56,049 nt of DNA from JAVBOW01 sp031550125 (GCA_031550125.1 JAVBOW010000007.1:1-56049); one strand, 5' to 3'. Shown: positions 40,719-49,519, numbered from the stretch's first letter. A program made the numbers and translations. Notes: a model not told the origin generated them from the sequence alone.

Positions 40719-42167
40719 TCAGAAAGCGGATATTTTCCGCCGTTCCATCTCTTTGGCCAGGACCGCGCGCAGTTCTTTCAGTTTCGGCGCGTATGTTTTA
40801 TCCTCAGCCAGGTTACGCAACTCTCCCGGGTCTTTTTCGAGATCCGCCAACATCTCGCCGGGGCCGGTTATATCCGGCGATGGCGTGAAACGGGTGTATT
40901 TGAACCGGCCGCTCTCCAATATGCCGAACGATTTGGTGGTTTCGTAGTAAAGGTATTTTCTCGCCACCGGTTCGCCTTTGGTGATAGCGCCGCGGAGCGA
41001 GATGCCGGTCAGTTCGGCGGGGATGGGTATCCCGGCCAGGTCGAGCATGGTGGGCAGCAGGTCCCAGCCGTTATTCACCGGCGTGGCGTTGTCGATAACA
41101 CCCTTGCCTATCCCCTTGCCAACGAATACCAGGGGGACCCTCTGGGCCTCTTCGTACGGCGCAACCTTGCCTATCATGCCGTGCGACCCGGCCATCTCGC
41201 CGTGGTCGGAGGTGAAGATAACGATAGTATTATCCTTGTACGGGCTTTTATCGAGGGCGTCCAGCACTTTGCCTATCTGAGCGTCCACCTCTTCAACAAG
41301 CCGGTAATAGAACCACCGGTGGACCCTGGTCTTGTGGTCGTCGAAATTATTGCGTCCCGTTTTCCCGGCGGGCCAACCCTCCGTGGGAGCCATATTGAAC
41401 GGCAGGGCGGCCAGACGGTCGTCGTCGAACGCGGCCGGATCCATAGAGCGGTATATTCCCCTGTATCGTATCTGGTTTTCCCTTGCGGCCAGCACATTGC
41501 CTCCTCCCTCGGTGAAATCGCCGAGTTGCTTGTCGTTGAACAACATGGCTGTCTGGCAAATATCGTGGGGATTGATAAAATTAAGCATCAACAGGAACGG
41601 GGCCTTATCCTTATACTGCGATAAGAACTTTGCACCCTGGTCGGCAAGTTCGCCGCGGTCGTCGTCGGAAATGTAGTTATCGAAGCCATATCCTTCAGGC
41701 GCGTCGAAGAGCGTGCCGCCATCCTTGCCTGACGCCCAGGGCAGGTGGACCTTGCCTCCGTAGTTGGTGCTGTAGCCCGCGTTTTTAAAAAGCGTACCCA
41801 TGGCGCGGGCGGCGGTGAGCGTGGGAATGCGGTCGCCTTTGGGCGTCATATTCCCCTTCACTCCCCAGGCGTACGGCGATTCGCCTGTAAGCAGGGCGAA
41901 TCGCGAAGGGACGGAGAGCGGACAGGCCACATGGCAATTCGAGAACGTGTAGCCGCCATTCACCAGGCGGTCGAGGTTGGGAGTCCGGAAATAGCCGTCA
42001 TTGCCGTAAGGCGACGAAGACCCGAGGCTTTTGGTTACGGCGGAGATCAGGTAATAGCTCTGCTGATCGGTGGTGATAAGCACCACGTTACTGCGCTGGG
42101 CCGCAAGAGCCGGAACGGCAAGCAGGAGCGATGTGGCCGTAAGGCCTGTAATTCTGTTGGTTTCCAT
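40719..42167 (-). CDS. Exported Ser-type sulfatase 2
   Basis: A 482-residue sulfatase, signal METNRITGLTATSLLLAVPALAA. Metal ligands: LITTDQQSYYL (Asp-Gln) and FTSDHGEMAGSHGM (Asp-His). The activation motif is ACPLSVPSRFALLTGESP, with S-V-P-S-R giving a Ser-type site that depends on an anSME maturase. It differs considerably from sulfatase 1, so probably has another sulfated substrate. It stands alone, with its own promoter, convergent with tmRNA and the repeat. Confidence 0.94.
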   Translation of the reverse strand: METNRITGLTATSLLLAVPALAAQRSNVVLITTDQQSYYLISAVTKSLGSSSPYGNDGYFRTPNLDRLVNGGYTFSNCHVACPLSVPSRFALLTGESPYAWGVKGNMTPKGDRIPTLTAARAMGTLFKNAGYSTNYGGKVHLPWASGKDGGTLFDAPEGYGFDNYISDDDRGELADQGAKFLSQYKDKAPFLLMLNFINPHDICQTAMLFNDKQLGDFTEGGGNVLAARENQIRYRGIYRSMDPAAFDDDRLAALPFNMAPTEGWPAGKTGRNNFDDHKTRVHRWFYYRLVEEVDAQIGKVLDALDKSPYKDNTIVIFTSDHGEMAGSHGMIGKVAPYEEAQRVPLVFVGKGIGKGVIDNATPVNNGWDLLPTMLDLAGIPIPAELTGISLRGAITKGEPVARKYLYYETTKSFGILESGRFKYTRFTPSPDITGPGEMLADLEKDPGELRNLAEDKTYAPKLKELRAVLAKEMERRKISAF

Positions 42168-42190
42168 AATTTTCAGGTTGGTAGGCACAA

Positions 42191-42198
42191 CAAATATA
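42191..42198 (-). promoter_or_regulatory. -7 element of sulfatase 2
   Basis: Minus-strand TATATTTG matches the consensus, 23 bp before the start at 42167. A possible -33 TTG is a little closer (15 bp) than usual. Confidence 0.55.
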
Positions 42199-42263
42199 GG
42201 AAATATTTCGTGGCAACCCGCCGCGCGCCGCAGGGACGCAGGTTGCGTTTCGGCGTTTTTCGT

Positions 42264-42271
42264 TACCTTTG
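42264..42271 (+). promoter_or_regulatory. -7 element of the metallophosphoesterase-ribD operon
   Basis: TACCTTTG fits TAnnTTTG, 18 bp before the ATG at 42290, with a GTTG about 18 bp upstream as -33. Confidence 0.55.
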
Positions 42272-42289
42272 CGCGGTAATCTCACGGAA

Positions 42290-43498
42290 ATGGTAATATT
42301 ATTCATCGGCATCGTTAGTCTTTTCGCCCTCGGCGGCGACTTTTATATATACAGGCGGTTGACCGGACTGCGCTGGCCCTCGTGGTTCGTGGGGATCTTC
42401 ATCGCATGGTCGGTGGCCGTAGACCTGGCCACCGTTCTGGCCACCGTTTACTTCAGGCGGGTGGAGACAGAAGCCCCGGCATGGCTCGTACATTCTATGC
42501 TGTGGGTTTTGGCGCTGTTCTTCGCTACTTTCGTCCCCAAGCTGGCATATTTCATATTTTCGATCCCGCGCTATTTCCTCAGGCGGCGCGGCGGCAGGCA
42601 ATATGTGTTTTTCCGCTGGCTGAGCGCAGCTGCGGCCGCGTATATGCTCACGGTGACGGTGTGGGGAATGACATTGGGACGCAGCCGCATACAGGTCAAA
42701 CGCATAGAGATAGCTTCCGACCGCCTGCCCGCGTCGTTCGATTCGCTGAAGGTAGTGCTTTTCAACGACCTCCACACCGGTAACCTTATAAACCGCGACA
42801 GGTTCCTTTCGCGCCTGGTGGACTCCATCAACTCGCTGCATCCCGACATCGTCATGCAGGGCGGCGACGTGGTGAACGTCGTGGCGAGCGAACTCGACTC
42901 CGCCGCCATATCCATCCTCTCCCGAATAGAAAGCAGGTATGGGGTCTACTCCGTACCCGGCAACCACGACCTCGGGTTCTACATAGCCGACACGATAAAG
43001 CTCGACCCCGCAGTAAACCTCGCCGAACTGCTCGGCAAGCAGGAACAGATGGGATGGAAGACGCTGTGGAACAAAACGGAATACATAACTGCCGGAAGCG
43101 ATTCCATAGCCGTGTCGGGACTCAACTACCCCTCGAAAGACGGAGGACACACCGCGCTGGTGGAGCGTTACGCCGGCTGCGACTATAGCGATTACGCCGC
43201 AGTCCCCGACGGGATATTCAATATAATGCTCTCGCACACCCCGTCGATATGGGACGAGATACTGGACAAGGGGATGGCCGACCTCACCCTTTCGGGACAC
43301 GTCCACGCCATGCAGATGAAATTCGGCGTGGGGAGGTTCAAGTGGTCGCCGGCATGGCTCAAATACCGCCGCTGGAGCGGGCTTTACGAGGAACGCGACC
43401 GCCACCTATACATCAACGACGGGGCGGGATATGTGCTTTATCCGCTGCGCATAAACGTGCGGCCGGAGATCACCCTGATAACACTGCGCAGGCGATGA
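42290..43498 (+). CDS. Membrane-anchored metallophosphoesterase
   Basis: A 402-residue protein. Four hydrophobic segments fill residues 1-130 (MVILFIGIVSLFALGG, FVGIFIAWSVAVDLATVL, SMLWVLALFFATFVPK, a segment near 110-125). The calcineurin-type domain then shows FNDLHTGN (D-x-H), MQGGDVVN (GD), PGNHDLG (GNHD), LSHTPS and LSGHVHAMQ (GHxH). This is the YkuE/YaeI-type layout, di-metal phosphoesterases thought to act on lipids or nucleotides at the membrane. Its stop overlaps the start of the RibD-like gene (ATGA). Confidence 0.9.
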   Translation: MVILFIGIVSLFALGGDFYIYRRLTGLRWPSWFVGIFIAWSVAVDLATVLATVYFRRVETEAPAWLVHSMLWVLALFFATFVPKLAYFIFSIPRYFLRRRGGRQYVFFRWLSAAAAAYMLTVTVWGMTLGRSRIQVKRIEIASDRLPASFDSLKVVLFNDLHTGNLINRDRFLSRLVDSINSLHPDIVMQGGDVVNVVASELDSAAISILSRIESRYGVYSVPGNHDLGFYIADTIKLDPAVNLAELLGKQEQMGWKTLWNKTEYITAGSDSIAVSGLNYPSKDGGHTALVERYAGCDYSDYAAVPDGIFNIMLSHTPSIWDEILDKGMADLTLSGHVHAMQMKFGVGRFKWSPAWLKYRRWSGLYEERDRHLYINDGAGYVLYPLRINVRPEITLITLRRR

Positions 43499-44562
43499 GG
43501 ATAACCGTATCCGTGGCCGTTTCGATGGACGGGTGCATGGACGACCGTTCGCCCGGCCGCCTCATTCTCTCTTCCGCCGGAGACTGGCGGCAGGTACATG
43601 AGCTGCGCGCCCAGTGCGACGCCATAATGGTGGGGGCGGGTACGCTCCGGGCCGACGACCCGTCGCTCACGATCAAAGACGAGGCCCTGCGGCGCGAACG
43701 CGTGGAGCGGGGCCAGCCTGCGGACATACTGCGCGTCTCCGTGAACGGGGCGGGCGAACCGCTCGACCCGTCGCTGCGGTTTTTCACCGGCCCGGGCCGC
43801 CCGGTGCTGTTCCTCAACGCCCCCGACGCCGCGCTGGAAGAGGTCGCCGACACGGTGGTGATCAAAAGGATAACCGCGCGCGCCATAGTGGCCCACCTGC
43901 AATCGCTGGGCGTAAAACGCCTTATGGTGGAGGGAGGGCCGCAGACGTTGTCCATGTTCTTCGAAGAGGGCCTGGTGGACGAGTTGCGCTACGCCGTCGC
44001 GCCGTTCATGGTCAACGATCCGGGCGCGCCGCGTTTCGTGGGGACTTCGGGCAGGGCGCTGCACGGCTTTATAGTGGGCGGCGTATCGCAGCCGGGCGGC
44101 GATATGGTAGTGACGGACTATATCAACTCCGACAGGTATTTCCTGCGGATGGCTATAGAGGAGAGCAAACTTTCGCCGCCCGTGGAGACGTCGTACCGCG
44201 TGGGCGCCATAATAAAGACCGTATCGGGGAACATATATAAGGGTTACACGCACCAGACGGCCCCGGGCAACCATGCAGAAGAGGAGGCGATAGCCCGCGC
44301 CCTGGCCTCCGGGGAGGATCTGCGTGGGGCCGCCATCCACTGCTCCATGGAGCCGTGTTCGTCGAGGCGCTCTAAACCCGTGCCTTGCTCGGAGCTGATA
44401 CTGCGCCACGGCATATCGCGCGTGATATACGCCATGAACGAACCCGACCATTTCGTCAAGTGCCGCAGCCACTCCATGTTGCTGCACAAAGGCGTGGAGG
44501 TGAAAGTATTCGACGACCTGTCGCCCGAAGTCCGCGCCATCAACGCGCACATCCTCGGGTAG
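43495..44562 (+). CDS. RibD-like protein with reversed domain order (reductase then deaminase)
   Basis: A 355-residue protein. Residues 1-~215 form a RibD C-terminal-type (DHFR-fold) reductase: VSVAVSMDGCMDD, VHELRAQCDAIMVGAGTLRADDPSLT, VEGGPQTLSMFFEEGLVDELRYAVAPF. Residues ~225-355 form a cytidine-deaminase-like domain with zinc motifs HAEEEAIA and SMEPCSSRRSKPVPC and AMNEPDHFV, all corresponding to RibD deaminase motifs. Normal RibD is deaminase then reductase, so this is a circularly swapped arrangement. It could carry out both riboflavin steps or act on a related pyrimidine. The frame is continuous, with no sign of assembly error. No other riboflavin gene is in the window. Confidence 0.88.
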   Translation: MRITVSVAVSMDGCMDDRSPGRLILSSAGDWRQVHELRAQCDAIMVGAGTLRADDPSLTIKDEALRRERVERGQPADILRVSVNGAGEPLDPSLRFFTGPGRPVLFLNAPDAALEEVADTVVIKRITARAIVAHLQSLGVKRLMVEGGPQTLSMFFEEGLVDELRYAVAPFMVNDPGAPRFVGTSGRALHGFIVGGVSQPGGDMVVTDYINSDRYFLRMAIEESKLSPPVETSYRVGAIIKTVSGNIYKGYTHQTAPGNHAEEEAIARALASGEDLRGAAIHCSMEPCSSRRSKPVPCSELILRHGISRVIYAMNEPDHFVKCRSHSMLLHKGVEVKVFDDLSPEVRAINAHILG

Positions 44563-44574
44563 AAGGAGCTACCC
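44557..44574. terminator. Hairpin spanning the two convergent stop codons
   Basis: GGGTAG (44557-44562, containing the ribD-like stop) pairs with CTACCC (44569-44574, containing the ogt stop). Only 6 bp lie between the genes. No T-run is present, so termination must depend on the hairpin or on colliding transcription. Confidence 0.45.
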
Positions 44575-45114
44575 CCTGACCGATCTCTCCCAGTCCAGTA
44601 TGGATCTTTTCAGCGGCAAGCCCCAATAGTATCCGCCAAGGCTGCCGTCGCCCCGCAGGACCCTGTGGCAGGGGACTATGCAGGAGAGGTCGTTGCGCCC
44701 CACGGCCGAGCCTGCGGCGCGTACGGCTCGCGGCTTGCCGGCGCGCGAGGCTATTTCGGCATAAGAGACCGTACCGCCGAAAGGTATCTCCAGCAGGCGT
44801 TTCCAAACCTCCACCTGGAACGGAGTGCCTTTGAGCAGCAGTTCCAGATCGCCGCATGCGGACGGGTCGAATACCTTACGGGCCAGCCGTGCGGCCGCTG
44901 CGTCGTCGCGGGTGAAGGCGGCCCCTTTCCAGCGGCCCTCCATATCCGCGGCAAGCTCCTCCAGAGCGCCGGCGGCGAAACCGACGAAGCAAAGCCCGCG
45001 ATCGCACCAGGCCAGCAACGCACGGGCGAAAGGAGCGTCGGCAAAGCCATAGGTTATATTGAACCCCTGCGCGGAACGTTTGAATTCCGACGGCGAAATG
45101 ACATTTATCTTCAT
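44569..45114 (-). CDS. ogt: Methylated-DNA-protein-cysteine methyltransferase
   Basis: A 181-residue O6-alkylguanine DNA alkyltransferase. The N-terminal ribonuclease-like domain leads to the C-terminal domain: TPFQVEVWKRLLEIPFGGTVSYAEIA, RAAGSAVGRNDLSCIVPCHRVLRGDGSLGGYYWGLPLKR. IVPCHRV holds the acceptor cysteine. It repairs O6-methylguanine in a suicidal reaction. It is the last gene of a six-gene minus-strand operon and lies 2 bp after the GT2 stop. Confidence 0.95.
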   Translation of the reverse strand: MKINVISPSEFKRSAQGFNITYGFADAPFARALLAWCDRGLCFVGFAAGALEELAADMEGRWKGAAFTRDDAAAARLARKVFDPSACGDLELLLKGTPFQVEVWKRLLEIPFGGTVSYAEIASRAGKPRAVRAAGSAVGRNDLSCIVPCHRVLRGDGSLGGYYWGLPLKRSILDWERSVRG

Positions 45115-45116
45115 AA

Positions 45117-46112
45117 CTATAGGAGGTTTTTGAATTTCCTGAATCCCAAAGCGTATCTCAACATGACCGACCCCCGGTAGACCCCTTCGGGGCGCACATC
45201 CGAAAGCGTGCGCTGTTTCTTCAACTCCGGCTTGCGACGACGGAAATCAGCGTGGGCCTTCAGCACGGCGCGGTAAAAATCGGGTTTGCCTCCGATGAGG
45301 AAAATTAGCGCCGACAGTCCGTCGAGGAGCATGCGCGCAAACAGAACCGCCTCCGTCCTGCCCTTCGGAAGGTTCTTAAAGAGCATGGCGAGGTTGTTGC
45401 GAAAATTAAGATATGTCTTATACGGCGAGACGCCGGAGAGCGTCCCTCCGCCGAGATGGTAAACCGCGCTGCGCGGTTCGACGGCTACCCTATAACCGGC
45501 CAGTTGGGCGCGCCAGCAGAGATCTATCTCCTCCATATGGGCGAAGAACCAGGGATCGAATCCCCCCAGCCGGCGGAAAACCCCGGCGCGTACCATCATG
45601 CAGGCTCCCGAGGCCCAAAATACGCTGCGGGCGTTGTCATATTGCCCCCTGTCTTCCTCCAGCGCGCCGAGTATCCGGCCGCGGCAGAAAGGATAACCGA
45701 GCGCGTCGATGAAACCTCCGGCGGCCCCGGCGTACTCGAAACGGCCCGGCTCGCCGAGCGAGAGTATCTTGGGCGAGACGGCGGCAAGCCTCGGATCGGA
45801 CTCCATGGCCTCGGCAAGCGGTTGCAGCCACCCGGCCGGGGTCTCGACGTCGGAATTCAGCAGGACGAAAAGATCGGACTCCAATGCGGCCAGGGCGCGG
45901 TTATAACCCTCGGCATAACCGTAATTCCTTTCCAGAAGCACCAGCCTGACCCTGGGGAACGCGGCGCGTAGCATCTCCACGGAACCGTCGGTGGAAGCGT
46001 TATCGGCAACCACCACCTCGGCCCATTCGGGCGTCGAAGCCAACACCGAGGGAAGGAAACGTTCGAGGTGGGTACGCCCGTTCCAATTTAGTATAACCAC
46101 TTTACAGTCCAT
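45117..46112 (-). CDS. Family 2 glycosyltransferase
   Basis: A 331-residue GT-A enzyme of the rhamnosyltransferase-like type: VVILNWNGRTHLERFLPSV, VVVADNASTDGSVEML, NYGYAEGYNRAL, LLNSDVETPAGWL (D-x-D-like), WASGACMMVRAGVFRRLGGFD and FAHMEEIDLCWRAQLAGYRV. It adds a sugar to a lipid-linked glycan such as O-antigen or LPS core. The start at 46112 overlaps the acyltransferase end by 11 bp, tying both to lipid/LPS assembly. Substrates cannot be told. Confidence 0.93.
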   Translation of the reverse strand: MDCKVVILNWNGRTHLERFLPSVLASTPEWAEVVVADNASTDGSVEMLRAAFPRVRLVLLERNYGYAEGYNRALAALESDLFVLLNSDVETPAGWLQPLAEAMESDPRLAAVSPKILSLGEPGRFEYAGAAGGFIDALGYPFCRGRILGALEEDRGQYDNARSVFWASGACMMVRAGVFRRLGGFDPWFFAHMEEIDLCWRAQLAGYRVAVEPRSAVYHLGGGTLSGVSPYKTYLNFRNNLAMLFKNLPKGRTEAVLFARMLLDGLSALIFLIGGKPDFYRAVLKAHADFRRRKPELKKQRTLSDVRPEGVYRGSVMLRYALGFRKFKNLL

Positions 46113-47022
46113 CAAAAACTTTATTGCGAGGATTTGACGGATTGCGTTTCCATCTGCGGTGCGACCACATCCACACTTCTGGTTGCTGGCGGATGGCCGC
46201 TTCGAGACGCGCGGCATAGCGTGAAGTTATCTCATAAGGCTCCACCTCGCTCACGCCGTCGTAAATCTCCTCCACCCACGTTTCGTAATGGGCCGCCCTT
46301 ATTTTGCGCAGATGTACGAAATAGACCGGCATGGAAAACCTGACGGCGAGGCGCTCCACCCCTTCGAAAAAAGCCGTCTTCTGGTGCATGAAATCGAACC
46401 AGCGGTGTATATCCGGCCAGGGAGGCGTCTGGTCCGCTATCATTCCAACGGCTATATTGCGGCGAGGTCCTTTCTCGGCCTTGCGCCTGGCTATATAACG
46501 CACGATGGAGGCCATGGGAACCGCTTCCATGCCGAAACGCTCCCTTATCCTGCGGAAAAACAGGTCGAAGACGGCGTTTCCGAGCGGATGGTAGATCCCT
46601 GCCGTCTGGGCTGCAGTAAGGCATTGATAGGCCGTGTAGTATTCCCATGAACCCAGGTGCGCCATTGCCGCTATCCAGTCGCGACCTTCCATGGCCTTTT
46701 CGTGTTCGCGTACGCTGGCGAAATTGAGGCGCTCTATTATCTCGCGGCGGCTTATGGAGGCCATGTCGACTATGTCTATAAACACCTCGGCCAGGTGCAG
46801 GTAGAATTTTTTCTCTATCGCGCGCAATTCCCCGGGCGCTTTTTCGGGAAACGAGTTGCGCAGGTTGGCGCGTACGACGCCGATACGGTAGCGCGCCACA
46901 CGGTATATGAGCAGGCAGAAAAACCATCGTACGGGACCGTAAAGCACCCGGAAAGGCAGCAAGCCCACCAGCTGGCAGGCGTGGAAGAGAATCGCGGCCC
47001 CTATGCGTGTGCGGCGCGTCAT
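46102..47022 (-). CDS. Lipid A acyltransferase (LpxL/HtrB family)
   Basis: A 306-residue membrane protein with an N-terminal hydrophobic segment (FHACQLVGLLPFRVLYGPVRWFFCLLIY), VRANLRNSFPEKAPGEL, the HLGSWEYY catalytic H-x4-[DE] motif, and GMIADQTPPW with FFEGVERLAVRFSMPVYFVHL. This matches LpxL/HtrB-type late acyltransferases of lipid A. Its place beside a GT2 supports a role in LPS synthesis. It overlaps the phosphatase gene by 4 bp. Confidence 0.92.
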   Translation of the reverse strand: MTRRTRIGAAILFHACQLVGLLPFRVLYGPVRWFFCLLIYRVARYRIGVVRANLRNSFPEKAPGELRAIEKKFYLHLAEVFIDIVDMASISRREIIERLNFASVREHEKAMEGRDWIAAMAHLGSWEYYTAYQCLTAAQTAGIYHPLGNAVFDLFFRRIRERFGMEAVPMASIVRYIARRKAEKGPRRNIAVGMIADQTPPWPDIHRWFDFMHQKTAFFEGVERLAVRFSMPVYFVHLRKIRAAHYETWVEEIYDGVSEVEPYEITSRYAARLEAAIRQQPEVWMWSHRRWKRNPSNPRNKVFDGL

Positions 47023-47804
47023 TCGGCCGATCTTAGGGCTGCGGCAAATTCGTCGTAAAGACGCGGCGCGCAGACTATTATATTGCGGCCGAAGACATAG
47101 TCGCCGCCGCCGGCGTAGTCGGTCACCATGGCCCCGGCCCGCTCGGCGATAAGAGCGCCCGCAGTGACGTCCCAGGCGTTGAGGTTTACCTGGGCGAAAG
47201 CGTCGAAGCGCCCGCAGGCCACATACACTATATCTGCCGTGGCCGACCCCAGGCGACGCATGCCGCTGCTGTGCAGTTGGAAATATTCCACCTGGCGCAA
47301 GAATCCGTCTATATCTTTTGTTGAGCAGGAGAAACCCAACGCCACCAGCGCGTTGTCGAGCTTATCGGTTGCCGCCGCCTTTATCGGCCGGCCGTCGAGC
47401 CACGCCTCGGAGCCTTTCCATGCGTAGAACATCTCGCCCAGCGTAACTTCGTAAACCACGCCGAGTACTATCTCCACGCCGTCGAGCAGACCTATGCTCA
47501 CGCAATACGGCGGCAGGCCGTGGATGAAGTTGGTGGTGCCGTCCAGCGGATCTATAACCCAGCGGTAACGCTCGCCGTCGTGGCGCGCCGTACCCTCCTC
47601 GGTGATGAATCCCGATCCCGGCAGAAGTTCAGAAAGGCGCTCGACGATCATCCTCTCGGCCGACTTGTCGACATAGGAGACCATATCGTGTACACCTTTG
47701 AACTCCACCTTGTCGAAGGTGAACTCCTCCCTCTGGGCGGCGATATAAGCCCCCGCCTCGCGCGCTACGGCGCATACCTGGCTGCATAGAAACGGATAAT
47801 CCAT
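47019..47804 (-). CDS. Inositol monophosphatase-family protein (SuhB-like)
   Basis: A 261-residue Li-sensitive phosphatase: FITEEGTARHDGERYRW (Glu), WVIDPLDGTTNFIHGLP (DxxDGT), and NAWDVTAGALIAERAGA (WD). It dephosphorylates inositol-1-phosphate or related sugar phosphates, with 3',5'-bisphosphate nucleotides an alternative. It starts 10 bp after rsmI and overlaps the LpxL-like gene by 4 bp. Confidence 0.93.
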   Translation of the reverse strand: MDYPFLCSQVCAVAREAGAYIAAQREEFTFDKVEFKGVHDMVSYVDKSAERMIVERLSELLPGSGFITEEGTARHDGERYRWVIDPLDGTTNFIHGLPPYCVSIGLLDGVEIVLGVVYEVTLGEMFYAWKGSEAWLDGRPIKAAATDKLDNALVALGFSCSTKDIDGFLRQVEYFQLHSSGMRRLGSATADIVYVACGRFDAFAQVNLNAWDVTAGALIAERAGAMVTDYAGGGDYVFGRNIIVCAPRLYDEFAAALRSAE

Positions 47805-47814
47805 CGTATATCAA

Positions 47815-48516
47815 TTAATCTTCATCCTCCGTGGCGGCGCCGCGCCCGTGAGCGCCCTCTACGACTATCACGAACTCGCCGCGCGGTTCGCGGCTGCGGA
47901 AATGGGCCGCCGCTTCGGCTACGGATCCGCGAACGGTCTCTTCGAATTTTTTCGTCAATTCCCTCGACACCGAAACCCTCCGTCCGGGGCCGAAAACCTC
48001 GCCAAACTGCTCCAGCGTCTTCACAACTCGATAGGGCGATTCGTAAAATATCATCGTACGCGTCTCCGCGGCAAGGGCCTGCAAACGCTTGTTGCGTCCT
48101 TTTTTTACCGGAAGGAAACCCTCGAAACAGAAGCGGTCGCACGGAAACCCACTCTGTATCAATGCAGGAACGAACGCCGTGGCTCCCGGCAGCGTTTCCA
48201 CCTCCACCCCGTGTTCGAGGCAGGTGCGTACCAGCAGGAAGCCTGGATCGGATATCCCCGGCGTACCGGCGTCGGACACCAGCGCCACGCTCTGCCCCGC
48301 CCCGATCTTCCCGGCCACCATCTCGGCCGTAGCGTGTTCGTTGAATTTATGGTGCGACTGCAGTTTCTTCTCTATCCCCAGGTGCGACAGCAGGAACGAC
48401 GTAGTGCGGGTGTCCTCGGCCAGGATAAGGTCTACCGAAGAGAGTACCTTGACCGCCCTGAGGGTAATGTCGTCGAGGTTGCCTATTGGCGTGGGGACTA
48501 TATAGAGGCGCGACAT
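47815..48516 (-). CDS. rsmI: 16S rRNA (cytidine1402-2'-O)-methyltransferase
   Basis: A 233-residue tetrapyrrole-methylase-fold enzyme: LYIVPTPIGNLDDITLRAV, AEDTRTTSFLLSHLG, ALVSDAGTPGISDPGFLLV, EGFLPVKKGRN, YESPYRVVKTLEQFGEVFG. This is the standard RsmI set. It modifies C1402 in the ribosomal decoding centre. It starts directly after the unknown acidic protein's stop (48516/48517). Confidence 0.96.
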   Translation of the reverse strand: MSRLYIVPTPIGNLDDITLRAVKVLSSVDLILAEDTRTTSFLLSHLGIEKKLQSHHKFNEHATAEMVAGKIGAGQSVALVSDAGTPGISDPGFLLVRTCLEHGVEVETLPGATAFVPALIQSGFPCDRFCFEGFLPVKKGRNKRLQALAAETRTMIFYESPYRVVKTLEQFGEVFGPGRRVSVSRELTKKFEETVRGSVAEAAAHFRSREPRGEFVIVVEGAHGRGAATEDED

Positions 48517-49497
48517 TTAAGACAGTTTGCGCGTTAGCATATCGACGAGTACCTTGACACCATCGTTCTTGGGACTCCACCTGTAATTTTCGTGAATGTA
48601 GAGCATCGCATCGTCGAGCGTCTCGAAAGTATCCAGGTCGCTTATGGCTTTTTCGTAAGCGGGGGCGTTACCGGCAAATACCTCGCTTATTATAAGGAAC
48701 TTATCATTTATGCCTATAGAGCGCCGCAGCGATTCGGTCTGCGCCGAGGCGACTTTAAAAGCCATGTCCTCCGCAGGCGCGCCCTTAGACAGCATATCGC
48801 CGAGGCTCTCCGCTCCGGCGTTTATCACCTCGCCCAATATCTTCGGGGCGGCGGCCTCAGGTTCCTTCCGGGCGGCGGTAGAGGCGGGAGCCTCAGGCTC
48901 CGCGACAGCGCCGAAGAGCGACAGCTCGGCGGAAAGCCCGGGTTCGTTCTCCGCAGAAGCCTCCACGGATACCGATGCGGTTGGTGATGCAACCTCTTCG
49001 ATCTCTTTAGCCTCTTCAGCCCCCTTTGCCTCTTCAGGCTCCTCGGACTCTTCGGCCGCACACGCCCCTTGTTGCGGCGTCGCCGGGGCGGGGATTTCAT
49101 GGCATACTTCGGTTATGGCCGCCTCTTCGCCGGCCACCAGCGTATCCTCCGCCGCGGCTTGGGCGACCTCGCACGAGGGCGTCTCTTCCGGCTGCTCATA
49201 AAGCGCCAGCACCACTTTGCGGTCGAGAGTGGATTTTATCGTTCCGGACGGCGCGACTGCATGGGCGGAGAACACCGCCGCCTCACCGGCCGCTTCGGCG
49301 TCAACCTCCAGGGCCGCGTCCGGAAAAGACTCGTCCGCATCGCGCTCGCGGTCGTAGAACATCACCTCCTCGTAAAGGGTACGCAACTTATCCAGCACCA
49401 TCTCGCGCTCTATGTCGCTTACGGCTTTCTGTCCTGCCCAACGGCTTGTTATTTCGCTTATTCGGGCTATATGCCCGGTTATTTTTACGATACTCAT
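48517..49497 (-). CDS. Unknown protein with acidic low-complexity linker
   Basis: A 326-residue protein. Residues 1-50 are a charged helical region (ARISEITSRWAGQKAVSDIEREMVLDKLRTLYEEVMFY). Residues ~50-215 are Glu/Ala/Pro/Ser-rich and probably disordered (for example EESEEPEEAKGAEEAKEIEE). Residues ~215-326 form a well-patterned C-terminal domain: INDKFLIISEVFAGNAPAYE, FETLDDAMLYIHENYRWSPK, VLVDMLTRKL. I recognise the ends as a conserved Bacteroidales hypothetical pattern but no function. It heads the rsmI operon and has a perfect promoter. Its layout recalls the FtsE-like protein, with short conserved ends and an acidic linker. Confidence 0.8.
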   Translation of the reverse strand: MSIVKITGHIARISEITSRWAGQKAVSDIEREMVLDKLRTLYEEVMFYDRERDADESFPDAALEVDAEAAGEAAVFSAHAVAPSGTIKSTLDRKVVLALYEQPEETPSCEVAQAAAEDTLVAGEEAAITEVCHEIPAPATPQQGACAAEESEEPEEAKGAEEAKEIEEVASPTASVSVEASAENEPGLSAELSLFGAVAEPEAPASTAARKEPEAAAPKILGEVINAGAESLGDMLSKGAPAEDMAFKVASAQTESLRRSIGINDKFLIISEVFAGNAPAYEKAISDLDTFETLDDAMLYIHENYRWSPKNDGVKVLVDMLTRKLS

Positions 49498-49519
49498 CTA
49501 TAATCCGGATTTTATAGCC

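Noticed and set aside
42299..44550. Long minus-strand open frames (368 and 370 codons)
   Set aside because: Shadows of the metallophosphoesterase and the RibD-like gene.
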